A DNA stretch of 64,000 nucleotides from Mesorhizobium sp. WSM2240 (GCF_040438645.1 NZ_CP159253.1:5198501-5262500), one strand, 5' to 3'. Counted from the stretch's first letter, positions 18,940 through 28,329 are shown. Notes: a model not told the origin generated them from the sequence alone. Numbers and translations: made by a program.

Positions 18940-19683
18940 TCAATTGAGTGTCTTAGCCACGATCGCATCGCCTTCGAGCCAGAGCTGGACAGCCTGTCCG
19001 CGAAGCCCGGGTTCCATGTCGTCAGCGGTCTTGTAGAGTCCATCGATCGCCAGAAGCTCCGCCTCGAGCTTGCTGCAGAAGATGCGCGCCGAAGAGTTGC
19101 CCACCGACCCTGCCAACGCCCGTCCCCGCAAAGTTCCGTAGACATGGATCGAACCGCCGGCGACGATTTCCGCGCCGGATGCCACTGATCCGACAATGGT
19201 CACATCGCCTTCGGGGAATACGATCGACTGCCCGGAACGCACCGGTTGACTGATGATGATCGAGGGCATTGCCCTGACTGGCTGCGGCTCAAGAGCCTGA
19301 ACGGACGGTTCGGATCTGCCGCGGTCTGCGTCGACGGTCGCTTCTGCCGCCGGAGTTTCAAAATCCGACGCCTCCCGCCCGCCCGTCAGGGCAGGGGGTA
19401 GGTCGACGCCGAGCAGCGACGAACGCGCGCCATCGACCGCCAGCACCCGCACGCTGCGGTTACCAAGTTCGCCGATCAGTTCCTTCAACTGCGACCGGTC
19501 GATTTCGAGACCTTCGACGTCGAGAACGATCGGCCGTCGCAGGAAAAAGCCCGCCGAACGAGCAGCCAGATCGTCGAGTCGCGCCAGCCAGCCGTCGAAG
19601 GGCAGTTCCGGGGTAAGCACGAGCGCGAGGAAGGAGCGGCCTTTAAGGCGGATGGGGCGGGTATCGGTTAGCACTTTGGTCAT
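18940..19683 (-). CDS. minC: Septum site-determining protein MinC
   Basis: FtsZ polymerisation inhibitor and first gene of minCDE. Of 247 residues, the N-terminal FtsZ-binding domain begins IRLKGRSFLALVLTP. A Pro/Ala/Glu linker lies around residues 115-145. The C-terminal beta-helix domain carries the repeated glycine steps of the family (GDVTIVGSVASGAEIVAGGS, IHVYGTLRGRALAG) for MinD binding and dimerisation. A CtrA-type box lies 43-58 bases upstream of the ATG. The Shine-Dalgarno is weak (GGAAAATTAACAAAC). Confidence 0.96.
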   Translation of the reverse strand: MTKVLTDTRPIRLKGRSFLALVLTPELPFDGWLARLDDLAARSAGFFLRRPIVLDVEGLEIDRSQLKELIGELGNRSVRVLAVDGARSSLLGVDLPPALTGGREASDFETPAAEATVDADRGRSEPSVQALEPQPVRAMPSIIISQPVRSGQSIVFPEGDVTIVGSVASGAEIVAGGSIHVYGTLRGRALAGSVGNSSARIFCSKLEAELLAIDGLYKTADDMEPGLRGQAVQLWLEGDAIVAKTLN

Positions 19684-19725
19684 GTTTGTTAATTTTCCAT
19701 TGCTTCAGGTCTATGTGGACCATGG

Positions 19726-19741
19726 TTAACGAATGGTTAAC
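19726..19741. promoter_or_regulatory. CtrA-type binding box upstream of minC
   Basis: TTAACGAATGGTTAAC fits the full alphaproteobacterial CtrA consensus TTAA-N7-TTAAC exactly, and because each half is GTTAAC-like the reverse strand fits as well. It is centred about 50 bases upstream of the minC ATG, in promoter position. CtrA control of minCD has been reported in Sinorhizobium meliloti, which makes the location biologically sensible. The match is by eye; occupancy is inferred. Confidence 0.7.
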
Positions 19742-19816
19742 ATCCATGCCCCGGAACGGAAAATGGGAAGCGGGGGCGGGTAAACGCCCAGCGTCGAATA
19801 TCCCGAGCCCTTACCT

Positions 19817-20965
19817 TCACCGAGCTTCTGCTGGCGCGCTTTCCAGCGTTGCGGCCGAACGGGGTCGCAGGCGGTGGCCGGCATTGAACAGGAAGATCAG
19901 CAATGCAGAGCGGTTGATGACGTTCAGACCGATAATTGCGGCGATGACGGCGAGGCAGGGCAGTGTGAAAAAGGTAATCGGGAAGAGATCCGAGCCGTAG
20001 TTTCCGAACGCGCGTCGGAAGATGATGCCGCCGAAATTGAACAGGATCGCGTGACTGCAAAACAAGAAGAACGCATATGGCTCGAACCGCATGAACTGTT
20101 CGGACAGCGCGGATCGCCGGATGAGTTCGGTCAGCTTCCAGAAACCCGCCGCCATCGTCACGCGCAGCAGCGTGTCGAGAGTAAGCTGCAGTGTATCATT
20201 CATCTCGGACAGCAAGATGCGCTCGATGCGGATGGTGAGGAAAACCGCCGCCATGGCAATGAGGCCGATGGCGAGGAAATTCGCGATGCGGTCGATCCCC
20301 TCCTCGCTGGCGCTGGCGATGCGCAGCCACATGCCGAGCCCGAAGAACAGCATCAGCTGCGGCCTTTGCAGGATGTAGAGGTCCTCGCCGACCAGCATGA
20401 AGGCGACCAGCAGCAGGATGGTCGCGACCGGGAAGCGGCACAGCCCCTGATAGAGGATCGGCGCGAACAGGCAACAGACGAACAGGTCCCGCAGGAACCA
20501 CAGCGGAACGACAAGCGGCCAGCCGGTCAGAGCGAGGAGCGCATTGGCTACGCCGATCGCGCTGAATTCAGGCATATCCCGCCAATTGCCGGACATGACG
20601 CCATAGGCGGCAAGAAGCGCCAGCATAAGCAGGTTCCAGGCGACCAGGGGCACGACGAGCGTCCTAAACTTGGAGACGTCCAACCGCCATGCCCCGGCCT
20701 TGAGCAGGCTCGAAACGATGAAATAGCCCGAGACGATGCTGAGCAGTGAAACGGAACTCAGCCCCATCATCCGCGTCAGGATGAAGTAGACAATGTCGAA
20801 GAAACCGGCGTCGCGGTCATAAACGTTTTCGGCGATGCCCGCCTGGACGTGCACGAAGGTCATGAAGAAAATGCAGAGGGTGCGCGCGATTTTTATGCGG
20901 TCCGACATCATCTTCCCGATTGGCGCGACGGCGTCGCGCGCGGGAGAGGCGGGTTTAACAATCAT
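19817..20965 (-). CDS. Acyltransferase 3 family membrane protein, candidate exopolysaccharide succinyl/acyl transferase
   Basis: A 382-residue polytopic protein of the acyltransferase 3 family (about ten hydrophobic helices). The family His is in FFMTFVHVQAGI near the N-terminus, and VSLLSIVSGYFIVSSL and PLWFLRDLFVCCLFAPI are typical later segments. ATG 20965 is preferred because GAGGAG lies six bases upstream; ATG 20971 touches the Shine-Dalgarno. It lies at one edge of the exo cluster. Since exoH is missing from its usual place beside exoK while exoZ is present, this gene is a reasonable exoH candidate, but that is inference. Confidence 0.75.
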   Translation of the reverse strand: MIVKPASPARDAVAPIGKMMSDRIKIARTLCIFFMTFVHVQAGIAENVYDRDAGFFDIVYFILTRMMGLSSVSLLSIVSGYFIVSSLLKAGAWRLDVSKFRTLVVPLVAWNLLMLALLAAYGVMSGNWRDMPEFSAIGVANALLALTGWPLVVPLWFLRDLFVCCLFAPILYQGLCRFPVATILLLVAFMLVGEDLYILQRPQLMLFFGLGMWLRIASASEEGIDRIANFLAIGLIAMAAVFLTIRIERILLSEMNDTLQLTLDTLLRVTMAAGFWKLTELIRRSALSEQFMRFEPYAFFLFCSHAILFNFGGIIFRRAFGNYGSDLFPITFFTLPCLAVIAAIIGLNVINRSALLIFLFNAGHRLRPRSAATLESAPAEAR

Positions 20966-21163
20966 GGGCATCTCCTCAAACCGGTGGTCGACGGACCGCG
21001 TCCGGCGCCGTTACGAGGGCCGACGGCAAGCATCCCCGAAAGCGGACAATGCGGATGGTCCAAATGCGCGAACTGTGGCATTCACACCGTTCGCCGGTTC
21101 ACGAAATGTGGCGCGCCCGCCGGGAAGGCTGGCGACCGTGGGCAGCAACGATAAGGGCCTTCG

Positions 21164-21940
21164 ATGAGAAAGCTGGCAGGGCTTCTGGGCCTGCACACAA
21201 ATGCGGACAGGGAGCGCAGACCGCGACTGAGGCTGGATACCGCCGGCATCGCAATCTATGCGGTGGGCGACGTCCATGGCTGTCTCGACCAACTGCTTTC
21301 GCTCGAGCGCGCGATCACCGCGGACGGCAAGAATTTGCCGAGCCGCAAGATCATCATCATGCTTGGCGATTATGTCGACCGGGGTCCCGCCTCGTCGCAG
21401 GTCATCGACCACCTGCTCGCGTCGCCGCCCGCCGGCTTCGAGCGCATCTGCCTCGCCGGAAACCACGAAGTCGTGATGCTCGATTACATCGACGGGCGGC
21501 TGGGGCTGGCGGATTGGATGAGCATGGGCGCGGCAGCCACGCTGCTTTCCTATGGCATCGATCTCGATCGTCTCGTTCAGGTCTACCGATCGAGCCGGCA
21601 GATCGACGAGGTGATCAGGAAGACGATTCCGGCCGCCCATATCGCGTTCCTGCGATCGTTGCCGATCCTCGTCGAGGCCAAGCGCTTTATCTTCGTGCAT
21701 GCCGGTATCCGGCCCGAGTTCGATATCGAGCGGCAGTCGGACTATGACCTCGCCTTCATCCGCTGGGAGTTTTTCGAACGGGCCCATCTGCTCAAGAAGT
21801 ATGTGGTGCATGGCCACACGCCGGTTGCCGAGGCGAAGCGGGACGGCATGCGCGTCAACATAGACACCGGGGCGGTCTTCGGCGGCAAACTGACGGCGCT
21901 CCGCATCTGGCAGGACAGGGGACTTTACCTGACCAGCTGA
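21164..21940 (+). CDS. PPP-family metallophosphoesterase, PssZ-like protein phosphatase
   Basis: A 258-residue calcineurin-like phosphoesterase with the full PPP motif set: GDVHG (residues 35-39), GDYVDRG, GNHE, HAG and HGHTP. These bind two metals and hydrolyse phosphoester bonds, typically of phosphoserine/threonine. AAGGGCCTTCG precedes the ATG. It converges on exoP (15-base gap). In Rhizobium leguminosarum the EPS cluster encodes a similar PPP phosphatase, PssZ, needed for polysaccharide production, so a regulatory role on the exo machinery is plausible. Its target is not shown by the sequence. Confidence 0.85.
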   Translation: MRKLAGLLGLHTNADRERRPRLRLDTAGIAIYAVGDVHGCLDQLLSLERAITADGKNLPSRKIIIMLGDYVDRGPASSQVIDHLLASPPAGFERICLAGNHEVVMLDYIDGRLGLADWMSMGAAATLLSYGIDLDRLVQVYRSSRQIDEVIRKTIPAAHIAFLRSLPILVEAKRFIFVHAGIRPEFDIERQSDYDLAFIRWEFFERAHLLKKYVVHGHTPVAEAKRDGMRVNIDTGAVFGGKLTALRIWQDRGLYLTS

Positions 21941-21955
21941 CCGGCCGGGCATTCG

Positions 21956-24283
21956 TCAGGCCTTTCCGTTCATGCCGACCTGCTCGACATAGTAGGAGGA
22001 GTAGCGGTCGAGATACTGCTCCGAGCCGCCAAACGACCCGTAGCGCGCCAGCCTCTTCATGTCCGTCTTGTTGAGGATGATGCCGAGCGTTTTGGCCGCG
22101 ACCTGCGGTTCTGCCTGCAGCGTGGCGCGAACCAGGGCGCGCGGCGTTGCGCCCCATTCGGCCACCATCACGAAGCCGTCCACCAGCGGAGCGAATGCCT
22201 TGGCGTCCACGACCGGTCCGAGCGGCGGCAGGTCGACGATGATGTAGTCGTACGCCGTGCGCGCGTCTTCGATAAGGTCACGCATGCCGGGCCCCGAAAG
22301 CAGTTCGCTGGTGTGCGACAGGCGTCCGCGCACAACGGCGGGGATGATGGCGAGCCTGGTCGAGCGGTCCACCATCACGGTGCTTCGCCAGGGCTGGTCG
22401 CCGACGATCGCCTCGACCAGCCCCTTATCGGGGGCCAGCGACAGGCCGCGGCTCAGCCCGGGATTCCGGAGGTCGCCGTCGATCAGCAGCGTCCTTGCGC
22501 CATGGGAAGCGAGCAGGCCGGCGAAATTCGCTGCAACCGTCGTCTTGCCCTCATGCGGCAGTACCGAGACGAACCCGATCACCTTGCACGGCTTGCCCTG
22601 CAGAACGACGTCGCTGGCGATCTTGGCGTTGCGGAGCGTTTCGGCGAACGAGGAGGCCGGCGCGTTGATGGCGACCCGCAATATGCGTGGAGTGACGGAG
22701 CCGGATTGTTCCCGCGGCTGCTGTTTTGCGCCGGCGTCGTTCGACTTGCCCGCCGCCGTAAGTCGGGCGCCGACGACCGGAAGGTAGCCGAGGAAGTTGA
22801 TGTTGAGTGCGGAGCGGACGTCGTCGCCGGTTCGGAAAAACCGCTCGCGAAACTCCTGGAAGGCTCCGACAGCGGCGCCACCGAAGAGCCCCAGCACAAG
22901 CGAAAGGCCCAGCACCATGCTTTTGCGTGGGCTCGACGCCGCCACGGGATCGTTGGCCTCCGAGATCACGCGCGCCTCGGCAATGGGAAACGAGCGCTGC
23001 TGCGAAGCCTCCTCATGGCGCGCCAGGAAGGCCTGGTAGAGCGTCGAAAGAGCGGCGGACTTCTGCTCCAGTTCGCGCAGTTGCACCAGCGACTGACTGG
23101 TTTCCGAACTCAGGCCGGCCATCTGGCCGACATTGTCGCGCAACGAGGTTTCGCGCGCCTTGGCCACCTCGTATTCGTTGCGATAGCTCTCGGTGATCCG
23201 ATTCAGTTCCTGGAAGATCCGCCCTTCCAGGTCTGCCTGCTCGCGCCGCAGCGCGACCGCCTGGGCATGGTCTTCGCCGAAGCGCGCGGATATCTCCTGC
23301 TCGCGTTTGGTGACGTTTAGATAACGCGCCTTGAGGTCGGTGATGACAGCGCTGTTGCCCTTGTCGGAGGGGATCGTCGCATTCCTGACGGCGTTTTCAG
23401 GACCGCTGTCGATGATCGACTTGAATTGACTGTAACGCCCGAGTGCATTGGCCGTATCGGCTTGTGCAAGGATAAGCTGGCTGTTCAGATCGGAGAGCTG
23501 CTGCTCGGAAATCAGCTCGCCGCGCGCCGAGGTCAGCCCGTTTTCCGCGCGGAACTTTTCAACCTCCAAGGCCGCGGCCTGCGAACTGTCGCGCAATTCG
23601 TCGAGCCTTCCCTGAAGCCAGATCGTAGCGCGCTGGGTGGCGTCGAAATTGGCGTCGAGCTGGTCGGAAAGATAGGCCTCCGCATAGGCGCGCGTGATCG
23701 CGCCGGCAAGCTTGCGATCATGGGAGCGGAACGCAACGTCGATGACATAGCTGCGCCCGGCCCGCTCGGCTGCGAGCCCGTTTTGCAGAAGCGCCACTGC
23801 CTTGCCGATCTTGGCGTTCTCGACCGAAGTGGCGGAAGGCGGCGGATCGAAGGAAAACAGCCCGGTAATGCTCTTTACCTGGCCCTTCGCCCATGTGATC
23901 GGCGACCGGGGCGGGTTCAGGAAGGCCTCGTTCTCATGCAGTTTCTCGGCTAGCACGACGGTGCGGGCAAGACGGGCCGACTTCAGAATCTCGACCTCGG
24001 TGGAAACCATCGAATCGGCCTGCATACGAACAGGGCCCGTATCCTTCTCCTCCGCGAATTTGGTCAAGCTGTCGTCGAGCAGGATGCGCGTCGCGGCGGT
24101 GTATTCCGCCGGCGTGAAGAAAAGATAGAGAACGCCGAGCACAAGGCCGATCGCCGCGCAAAGCACTACGACCCTCGCCTGCCGGATCGCAATCGTGGCC
24201 AGCCGCTCCAGGTCGATGAATCGGTCCGCATCCTCCGATGCCATCGACAGTCTGCTCGTCGGCGGAAAGCTTCTCTGATGCAT
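21956..24283 (-). CDS. exoP: ExoP: Wzz/BY-kinase exopolysaccharide co-polymerase
   Basis: Inner-membrane protein controlling chain length and export of succinoglycan-type EPS. Of 775 residues, a first TM (about 35-55, VVVLCAAIGLVLGVLYLFF) and a second near 430-455 (MVLGLSLVLGLFGGAAVGAF) flank a large periplasmic coiled-coil Wzz/GNVR domain. The cytoplasmic C-terminal BY-kinase has Walker A VLPHEGKTT, Walker A' TLLIDGDLRNP and Walker B IIVDLPPLG. The tail is Tyr-rich (SEQYLDRYSSYYVEQ), the autophosphorylation cluster. GAGGAAC lies close to the ATG. A 13-bp hairpin separates it from exoN. Confidence 0.95.
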   Translation of the reverse strand: MHQRSFPPTSRLSMASEDADRFIDLERLATIAIRQARVVVLCAAIGLVLGVLYLFFTPAEYTAATRILLDDSLTKFAEEKDTGPVRMQADSMVSTEVEILKSARLARTVVLAEKLHENEAFLNPPRSPITWAKGQVKSITGLFSFDPPPSATSVENAKIGKAVALLQNGLAAERAGRSYVIDVAFRSHDRKLAGAITRAYAEAYLSDQLDANFDATQRATIWLQGRLDELRDSSQAAALEVEKFRAENGLTSARGELISEQQLSDLNSQLILAQADTANALGRYSQFKSIIDSGPENAVRNATIPSDKGNSAVITDLKARYLNVTKREQEISARFGEDHAQAVALRREQADLEGRIFQELNRITESYRNEYEVAKARETSLRDNVGQMAGLSSETSQSLVQLRELEQKSAALSTLYQAFLARHEEASQQRSFPIAEARVISEANDPVAASSPRKSMVLGLSLVLGLFGGAAVGAFQEFRERFFRTGDDVRSALNINFLGYLPVVGARLTAAGKSNDAGAKQQPREQSGSVTPRILRVAINAPASSFAETLRNAKIASDVVLQGKPCKVIGFVSVLPHEGKTTVAANFAGLLASHGARTLLIDGDLRNPGLSRGLSLAPDKGLVEAIVGDQPWRSTVMVDRSTRLAIIPAVVRGRLSHTSELLSGPGMRDLIEDARTAYDYIIVDLPPLGPVVDAKAFAPLVDGFVMVAEWGATPRALVRATLQAEPQVAAKTLGIILNKTDMKRLARYGSFGGSEQYLDRYSSYYVEQVGMNGKA

Positions 24284-24414
24284 GTTCCTCGCAGGCGTCG
24301 CGCGCCACTTTTTCGGTTTCTAGCTGCCGTTCTGGCCGCAAACGCGGCATCAAACATGTTCATCGGGCGAGATGCGGTTCAGGGCCATGCAGCCAGTTCT
24401 GGTCTGATCGCGCA

Positions 24415-24445
24415 GACACAGCCGGACGCCCGGTCCGGCTGTGTC
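24415..24445 (-). repeat. Perfect 13-bp stem-loop in the exoN-exoP intercistronic region
   Basis: GACACAGCCGGAC, a 5-base loop, and GTCCGGCTGTGTC form a perfect inverted repeat 15 bases after the exoN stop and 132 bases before the exoP start (minus strand). There is no following T-run in the transcription direction, so it is not a classical intrinsic terminator. It could be an RNA processing or stability element, or a Rho-linked attenuator, that sets exoP expression relative to upstream genes. Confidence 0.6.
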
Positions 24446-24459
24446 GATCGCTTGCCTGG

Positions 24460-25356
24460 TCAGGCCGCTTCGGCGGGGCGTTCCTCGGCGGCGATCATTT
24501 CGGCTATCGGTCCGAAGACGAGGTCGCGTATGTCGGCGCGGCCGAGCGCGAAGGCCACATTCGCCTGGATGAAGCCTTCCTTCGAGCCGCAGTCGAACAT
24601 GCGCCCGTCGAACGGATGAGCATGGAAAGGCTGGCTGCCGGCGAGCCGCTTCATGGCGTCGGTGAGCTGGATCTCGTTCCCAGCGCCTCGCTCTTGCGTG
24701 CCGAGAAGTTCGAACACTTCGGGCTGTAGAATGTAGCGGCCGTTGATGTAATAGTTGGAGGGGGCAACCGCCGGAGCCGGCTTCTCGACCATCTCGGTCA
24801 CGGCAAACCCCGTGCCGACGTCCTGGCCCTTGCCGACTATGCCATATTTGTTGGTCTCGGTCGGGTCGCATTGCTCGACGGCGATGACATTGCCGCCGGT
24901 CTGCCCGTAAAGCTCCATCGCACCGGCAAGACACCCTCTTTTTCCGAACGATACCATGTCGGGCAGAAGCAGGGCGAAGGGCTCGTCGCCTACGAGATCG
25001 CGGGCACACCAGACCGCGTGGCCGAGGCCGTGCGGCGCCTGCTGCCGGGTGAAGCTCACGGCCCCGGCCGGCAGCTGCATCTTCTGCAGCGAAGCGAGCT
25101 GTTCGCGTTTTCCCGACTGGGTCAGCGTGTCGAGCAGTTCCGGCTGGATGTCGAAATAATCCTCGATCACGTGCTTGTTGCGCCCGGTGACGAAGACGAT
25201 GTGCTCGATGCCGGCTTCCAGCGCCTCGTCGACGGCATACTGCACGACGGGACGATCGACCACGGTCAGCATTTCCTTCGGCATGGCCTTTGTGGCCGGA
25301 AGGAACCGCGTTCCGAGACCGGCTACCGGTATCACTGCTTTTCTGACTCTTTTCAT
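24460..25356 (-). CDS. exoN: UTP-glucose-1-phosphate uridylyltransferase
   Basis: Makes UDP-glucose from UTP and glucose-1-phosphate, the precursor for the glucose units of the EPS. The 298-residue protein begins with the nucleotidyltransferase motif [23 protein letters not shown] (key residues GLGTR and the Lys of PKEML). It contains the family segments [29 protein letters not shown] and [14 protein letters not shown]. GalU and ExoN cannot be separated by motif; the name follows position between exoP and exoO, as in Sinorhizobium. Confidence 0.93.
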   Translation of the reverse strand: MKRVRKAVIPVAGLGTRFLPATKAMPKEMLTVVDRPVVQYAVDEALEAGIEHIVFVTGRNKHVIEDYFDIQPELLDTLTQSGKREQLASLQKMQLPAGAVSFTRQQAPHGLGHAVWCARDLVGDEPFALLLPDMVSFGKRGCLAGAMELYGQTGGNVIAVEQCDPTETNKYGIVGKGQDVGTGFAVTEMVEKPAPAVAPSNYYINGRYILQPEVFELLGTQERGAGNEIQLTDAMKRLAGSQPFHAHPFDGRMFDCGSKEGFIQANVAFALGRADIRDLVFGPIAEMIAAEERPAEAA

Positions 25357-25405
25357 CTCAGCATCCCTGTGGATCTTGTGCCGCCCCGCCCAATTCCGTG
25401 TTCGT

Positions 25406-26368
25406 CTATCCGGTCTGATCGAGCGCCTTTCCGAAGTGGAAAGGCATGCCCAGCCGCCGCAGCCTGGCTGCTATCGGCATTCTCAGATGCCTGACCGCCA
25501 TCGGGTCGCGCAGGGCGGCTCTCATCGCCTTCAACGGCGCGCGCTGCTTCAGGTGCTGAACGAGCGTGAGAAAGGATGCAGCCTGCTCAAGGCTGCGGGT
25601 GCGCCTCGCCTGCACGGCTTGCGCCGTGGCGTCCAGCGGATGCTCCCGCAGGAATGCTGCGTCGGCCGCCAGCATCGCTTCGACATGGTGCAGTTCCAGC
25701 ACGCGCGAGATCGATCCCGAGCGGATATGATAAGCGTAGCCCGGCCGGGGATCGACGACGCAGCGGCCGCCACTCGCGAGAGCCGAGGCAAGGAAAATAT
25801 AGTCCTCGCCGATGCGCAACTGCTCGTCATACCGCAGCGCCTTCTTTTCGATAAAGCGCCGTTCGAAGATCGGCTTCATGTACCCGAACGAGAAAGTCTC
25901 CTCGAACAGCAGGTTCGCCGCGATGAAATCGGCAACACCGAGTTCGGGAAATCTTTCGAGCAGCATTGGCGCAAACATGGTCGCTTTCGCGCCGCTCGCC
26001 TCCTGCACCACATCGAGATTGTCGACCGCGATCTGGGCATCGAACCTTTCGGCGTGTCGGACCATGCGGCCAAGCCGGTCCGGGTACACCGCGTCATCGG
26101 AATCGAGCACCGCGATCCAGCGGCCGCGAGCGACGCCGATCCCGGCGTTGCGCGCGCCGCCGGGGCCTCGGTTCTTTTCGAGCTCGACAACCCGCACCTG
26201 TTCAGCCGGAAAGGAGCGGGCGATCTCGACAGTGCGGTCGCTCGAACAATCGTCGACGACCACTACCTCAACGGTCACATCCTGCTGCGCGAGCGCGCTT
26301 TCGATGGCGCGCGCGATCGACCGCTCCGCGTTGAATGCCGCAATCACGAAGCTCACGTCAGGCTGCAT
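25406..26368 (-). CDS. exoO: ExoO-like family 2 glycosyltransferase
   Basis: GT-A fold glycosyltransferase adding a beta-linked glucose during repeat-unit assembly on the cytoplasmic face. [18 protein letters not shown] begins the domain. [12 protein letters not shown] and [13 protein letters not shown] hold the donor-binding and DxD-type acids, and [14 protein letters not shown] holds the catalytic ED motif. The start MQPDVSFV at 26368 follows GGAGGGCGCACCG. It overlaps exoM by 11 bases. Assignment to ExoO (rather than a generic GT2) rests on its place between exoN and exoM. Confidence 0.87.
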   Translation of the reverse strand: MQPDVSFVIAAFNAERSIARAIESALAQQDVTVEVVVVDDCSSDRTVEIARSFPAEQVRVVELEKNRGPGGARNAGIGVARGRWIAVLDSDDAVYPDRLGRMVRHAERFDAQIAVDNLDVVQEASGAKATMFAPMLLERFPELGVADFIAANLLFEETFSFGYMKPIFERRFIEKKALRYDEQLRIGEDYIFLASALASGGRCVVDPRPGYAYHIRSGSISRVLELHHVEAMLAADAAFLREHPLDATAQAVQARRTRSLEQAASFLTLVQHLKQRAPLKAMRAALRDPMAVRHLRMPIAARLRRLGMPFHFGKALDQTG

Positions 26369-27308
26369 CGGTGCGCCCTCCTGCCGGCTCGCCGTATTGA
26401 CGGATTTCGCGGACGCCGAGCAACCCGCTGACCACGCCTGAATGCATGACGCCGCGCAGAATGGAGCGGTTGCGCCTTTCCGGCAGGGCCGCAAAGGCCG
26501 CGGCCGCGGCGAAGCAGTAGGCAGCTTTCGCCGCGGCTAGCCCGATTTGCGGCACGGCCGCGAGCCCTTGCCGCTTTTCGCCGACGAGCCGCCCATGGGT
26601 CTGACCGACCCTGAACCGGCGCTTGGTCAGCCAGGTGAATTGCGTGCGATTGCGCGGAACCGGCTCATAGACCGTCGCCCGCGGTGCAAAGGCGATCGTG
26701 CCGCCCGCCTGGTGCAACTGGGTGAAGTATTCGGTGTCCTCGCCTCCCGTTCGGCCAAGCGCGAGGTTGAAGCGGCGTCCCGCGACATGCGGTGACGCGC
26801 AGCGCAGCAGGGCATTGCAGGTGTAGCCTGTGCGGATCTCGCCCTTGACCCAGACCGGGGCGGTCGAATGGAAATCGCCGCGCCTCATCCAGCCCGGCGC
26901 ATCGTCGGCATAGACGGCGCTCACCGGCCCGAGCACGGCGTCTGCGCCGGTCGCCTCAGCCGCTGCGAGCAATTCCGTCAGCCATTCCCGCGACGCCGTC
27001 TCGTCGTCGTCGATGAAAGCAAGAAAATCACCGGTGCTGCTCTCCAGGCAGGCGTTGCGGGCGATGGAGATATTGGACGCCGGGCAGTGCACATAAACGA
27101 CGTCGAACGGAATCTGCGCCGCCAGGGCATAGACTCTTTCCCGCGCGCTCGGCTCGACATCGTTGTCGGCGACGATGACCCGTATCGCGGTGTTCGCAGG
27201 CACGTTCAGCGCGCCTATCGAGAGGAGCGTGTCGTCGAGCTCGCGCCTGCGATAGGTGCAGACGCAGATATCGATCCGCAAAGCCTTATTCGAAGCGTGT
27301 TGCGTCAT
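26358..27308 (-). CDS. exoM: ExoM-like family 2 glycosyltransferase
   Basis: A 316-residue GT2 enzyme. IDICVCTYRRRELDDTLLSI opens the fold, VIVADNDVEPSARERV and AFIDDDETASREWL provide the acidic nucleotide-sugar and metal sites, and GRTGGEDTEYFTQLHQAGG holds the catalytic acids. ExoM of Sinorhizobium adds a beta-1,4-glucose to the growing lipid-linked subunit. The C-terminus has a hydrophobic patch (AAYCFAAAAAFAAL) that may touch the membrane. MTQHASNK at 27308 overlaps the exoA stop by 4 bases (ATGA). Confidence 0.9.
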   Translation of the reverse strand: MTQHASNKALRIDICVCTYRRRELDDTLLSIGALNVPANTAIRVIVADNDVEPSARERVYALAAQIPFDVVYVHCPASNISIARNACLESSTGDFLAFIDDDETASREWLTELLAAAEATGADAVLGPVSAVYADDAPGWMRRGDFHSTAPVWVKGEIRTGYTCNALLRCASPHVAGRRFNLALGRTGGEDTEYFTQLHQAGGTIAFAPRATVYEPVPRNRTQFTWLTKRRFRVGQTHGRLVGEKRQGLAAVPQIGLAAAKAAYCFAAAAAFAALPERRNRSILRGVMHSGVVSGLLGVREIRQYGEPAGGRTDAA

Positions 27309-28291
27309 GCCGCCCGGGCCTCGCGGTTCCGGAAGTCGAGGACATGGAGCCAGAATCCGGCCGACCAGGCGAGATGCATGACCATCGCGGAGAAGCCGAC
27401 GAGCGGACCGTACGGATTGCGCTGGCTGACGGCCATCCACACGCCGTAGCCGAGGCACGCCGCCGCCCACAGGCCGGCCGGTATCAACGCGGCGAGGTTC
27501 AGGAACGCCAGCGACATGCCGGCCACGACGGGAAAGACCATCAGCGGAATCATCTGCCGGATCTTCGGCATCGCCCGGTGCTTCAGAATGTTCCTGGCGC
27601 GGCCCCTGCCATAGCCGAGATACTGCCGGAACAGGGCCGGCACTGAAGCGCGCGGATAATAGACCATGAATGTCTTGTCGGTCATCCAGATGCGGTGGCC
27701 GGCCGCCCGCAGCCGGTAGTCGAGCTCGGCATCCTCATTATGGCTGAAGCTTTCGTCGTAACCGCCGACGGATCGAAAAGCCGAGACACGCATGAGGGCG
27801 TGGTGGCCATGGTCGGTCCAATGGCCCTTGGCGCCGTGCCGGTGTGGCGAGCCGCCATTCCCGAGCCTCGAATTCTGGGCCATGGCCGTCGCCTTCTGAA
27901 AAGCGCCGAAGCCCTTTGTCGCCATCGAAACGACGACGGAAGCAGCCTGCGTCGCTTCGGCATCCTCGATCAGGCGGTCGCAATAATCGCCGGGATAGTC
28001 GCCATGCGCGTCGATCCGGATGAAGCTCTCGAACTGGTCGCCGAATTTCTCGATGGCGAGATTGACCGCCGCGCTCTGGATTTTTTTGGCGTTGTGCAGC
28101 AGCGACACCCGAGCATTCGCCGCCGCGATCGTCTGCACGATCTCCTGCGTTCCATCCGTGCTGCCGCCATCGACAACGACGATGTTCATGTCGAGGCGAT
28201 CCGCCGACGGGCTCAGCCGGTCGATGAGGGCCCCGATATGCGCCGCTTCATTCAGGCAGGGAATCACCACCATGCACGGCAATGCAGGCAT
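27305..28291 (-). CDS. exoA: ExoA-like family 2 glycosyltransferase
   Basis: A 328-residue GT2 enzyme which, by analogy to ExoA, adds the first beta-1,3-glucose onto the lipid-linked galactose. MVVIPCLNEAAHIGALIDRL and VVVDGGSTDGTQEI open the domain. FIRIDAHGDYP holds the DxD equivalent and HNEDAELDYRLRAAG the catalytic ED. Two C-terminal hydrophobic helices (VVAGMSLAFLNLAALIPAGL) suggest membrane contact. The start at 28291 has AGAGGACGAACGCC upstream; an ATG at 28330 would instead form a TGATG junction with exoL and add 13 residues. Confidence 0.9.
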   Translation of the reverse strand: MPALPCMVVIPCLNEAAHIGALIDRLSPSADRLDMNIVVVDGGSTDGTQEIVQTIAAANARVSLLHNAKKIQSAAVNLAIEKFGDQFESFIRIDAHGDYPGDYCDRLIEDAEATQAASVVVSMATKGFGAFQKATAMAQNSRLGNGGSPHRHGAKGHWTDHGHHALMRVSAFRSVGGYDESFSHNEDAELDYRLRAAGHRIWMTDKTFMVYYPRASVPALFRQYLGYGRGRARNILKHRAMPKIRQMIPLMVFPVVAGMSLAFLNLAALIPAGLWAAACLGYGVWMAVSQRNPYGPLVGFSAMVMHLAWSAGFWLHVLDFRNREARAA

Positions 28292-28329
28292 GGCGTTCGT
28301 CCTCTCTGTACCCATCTCGCACGTCGACA

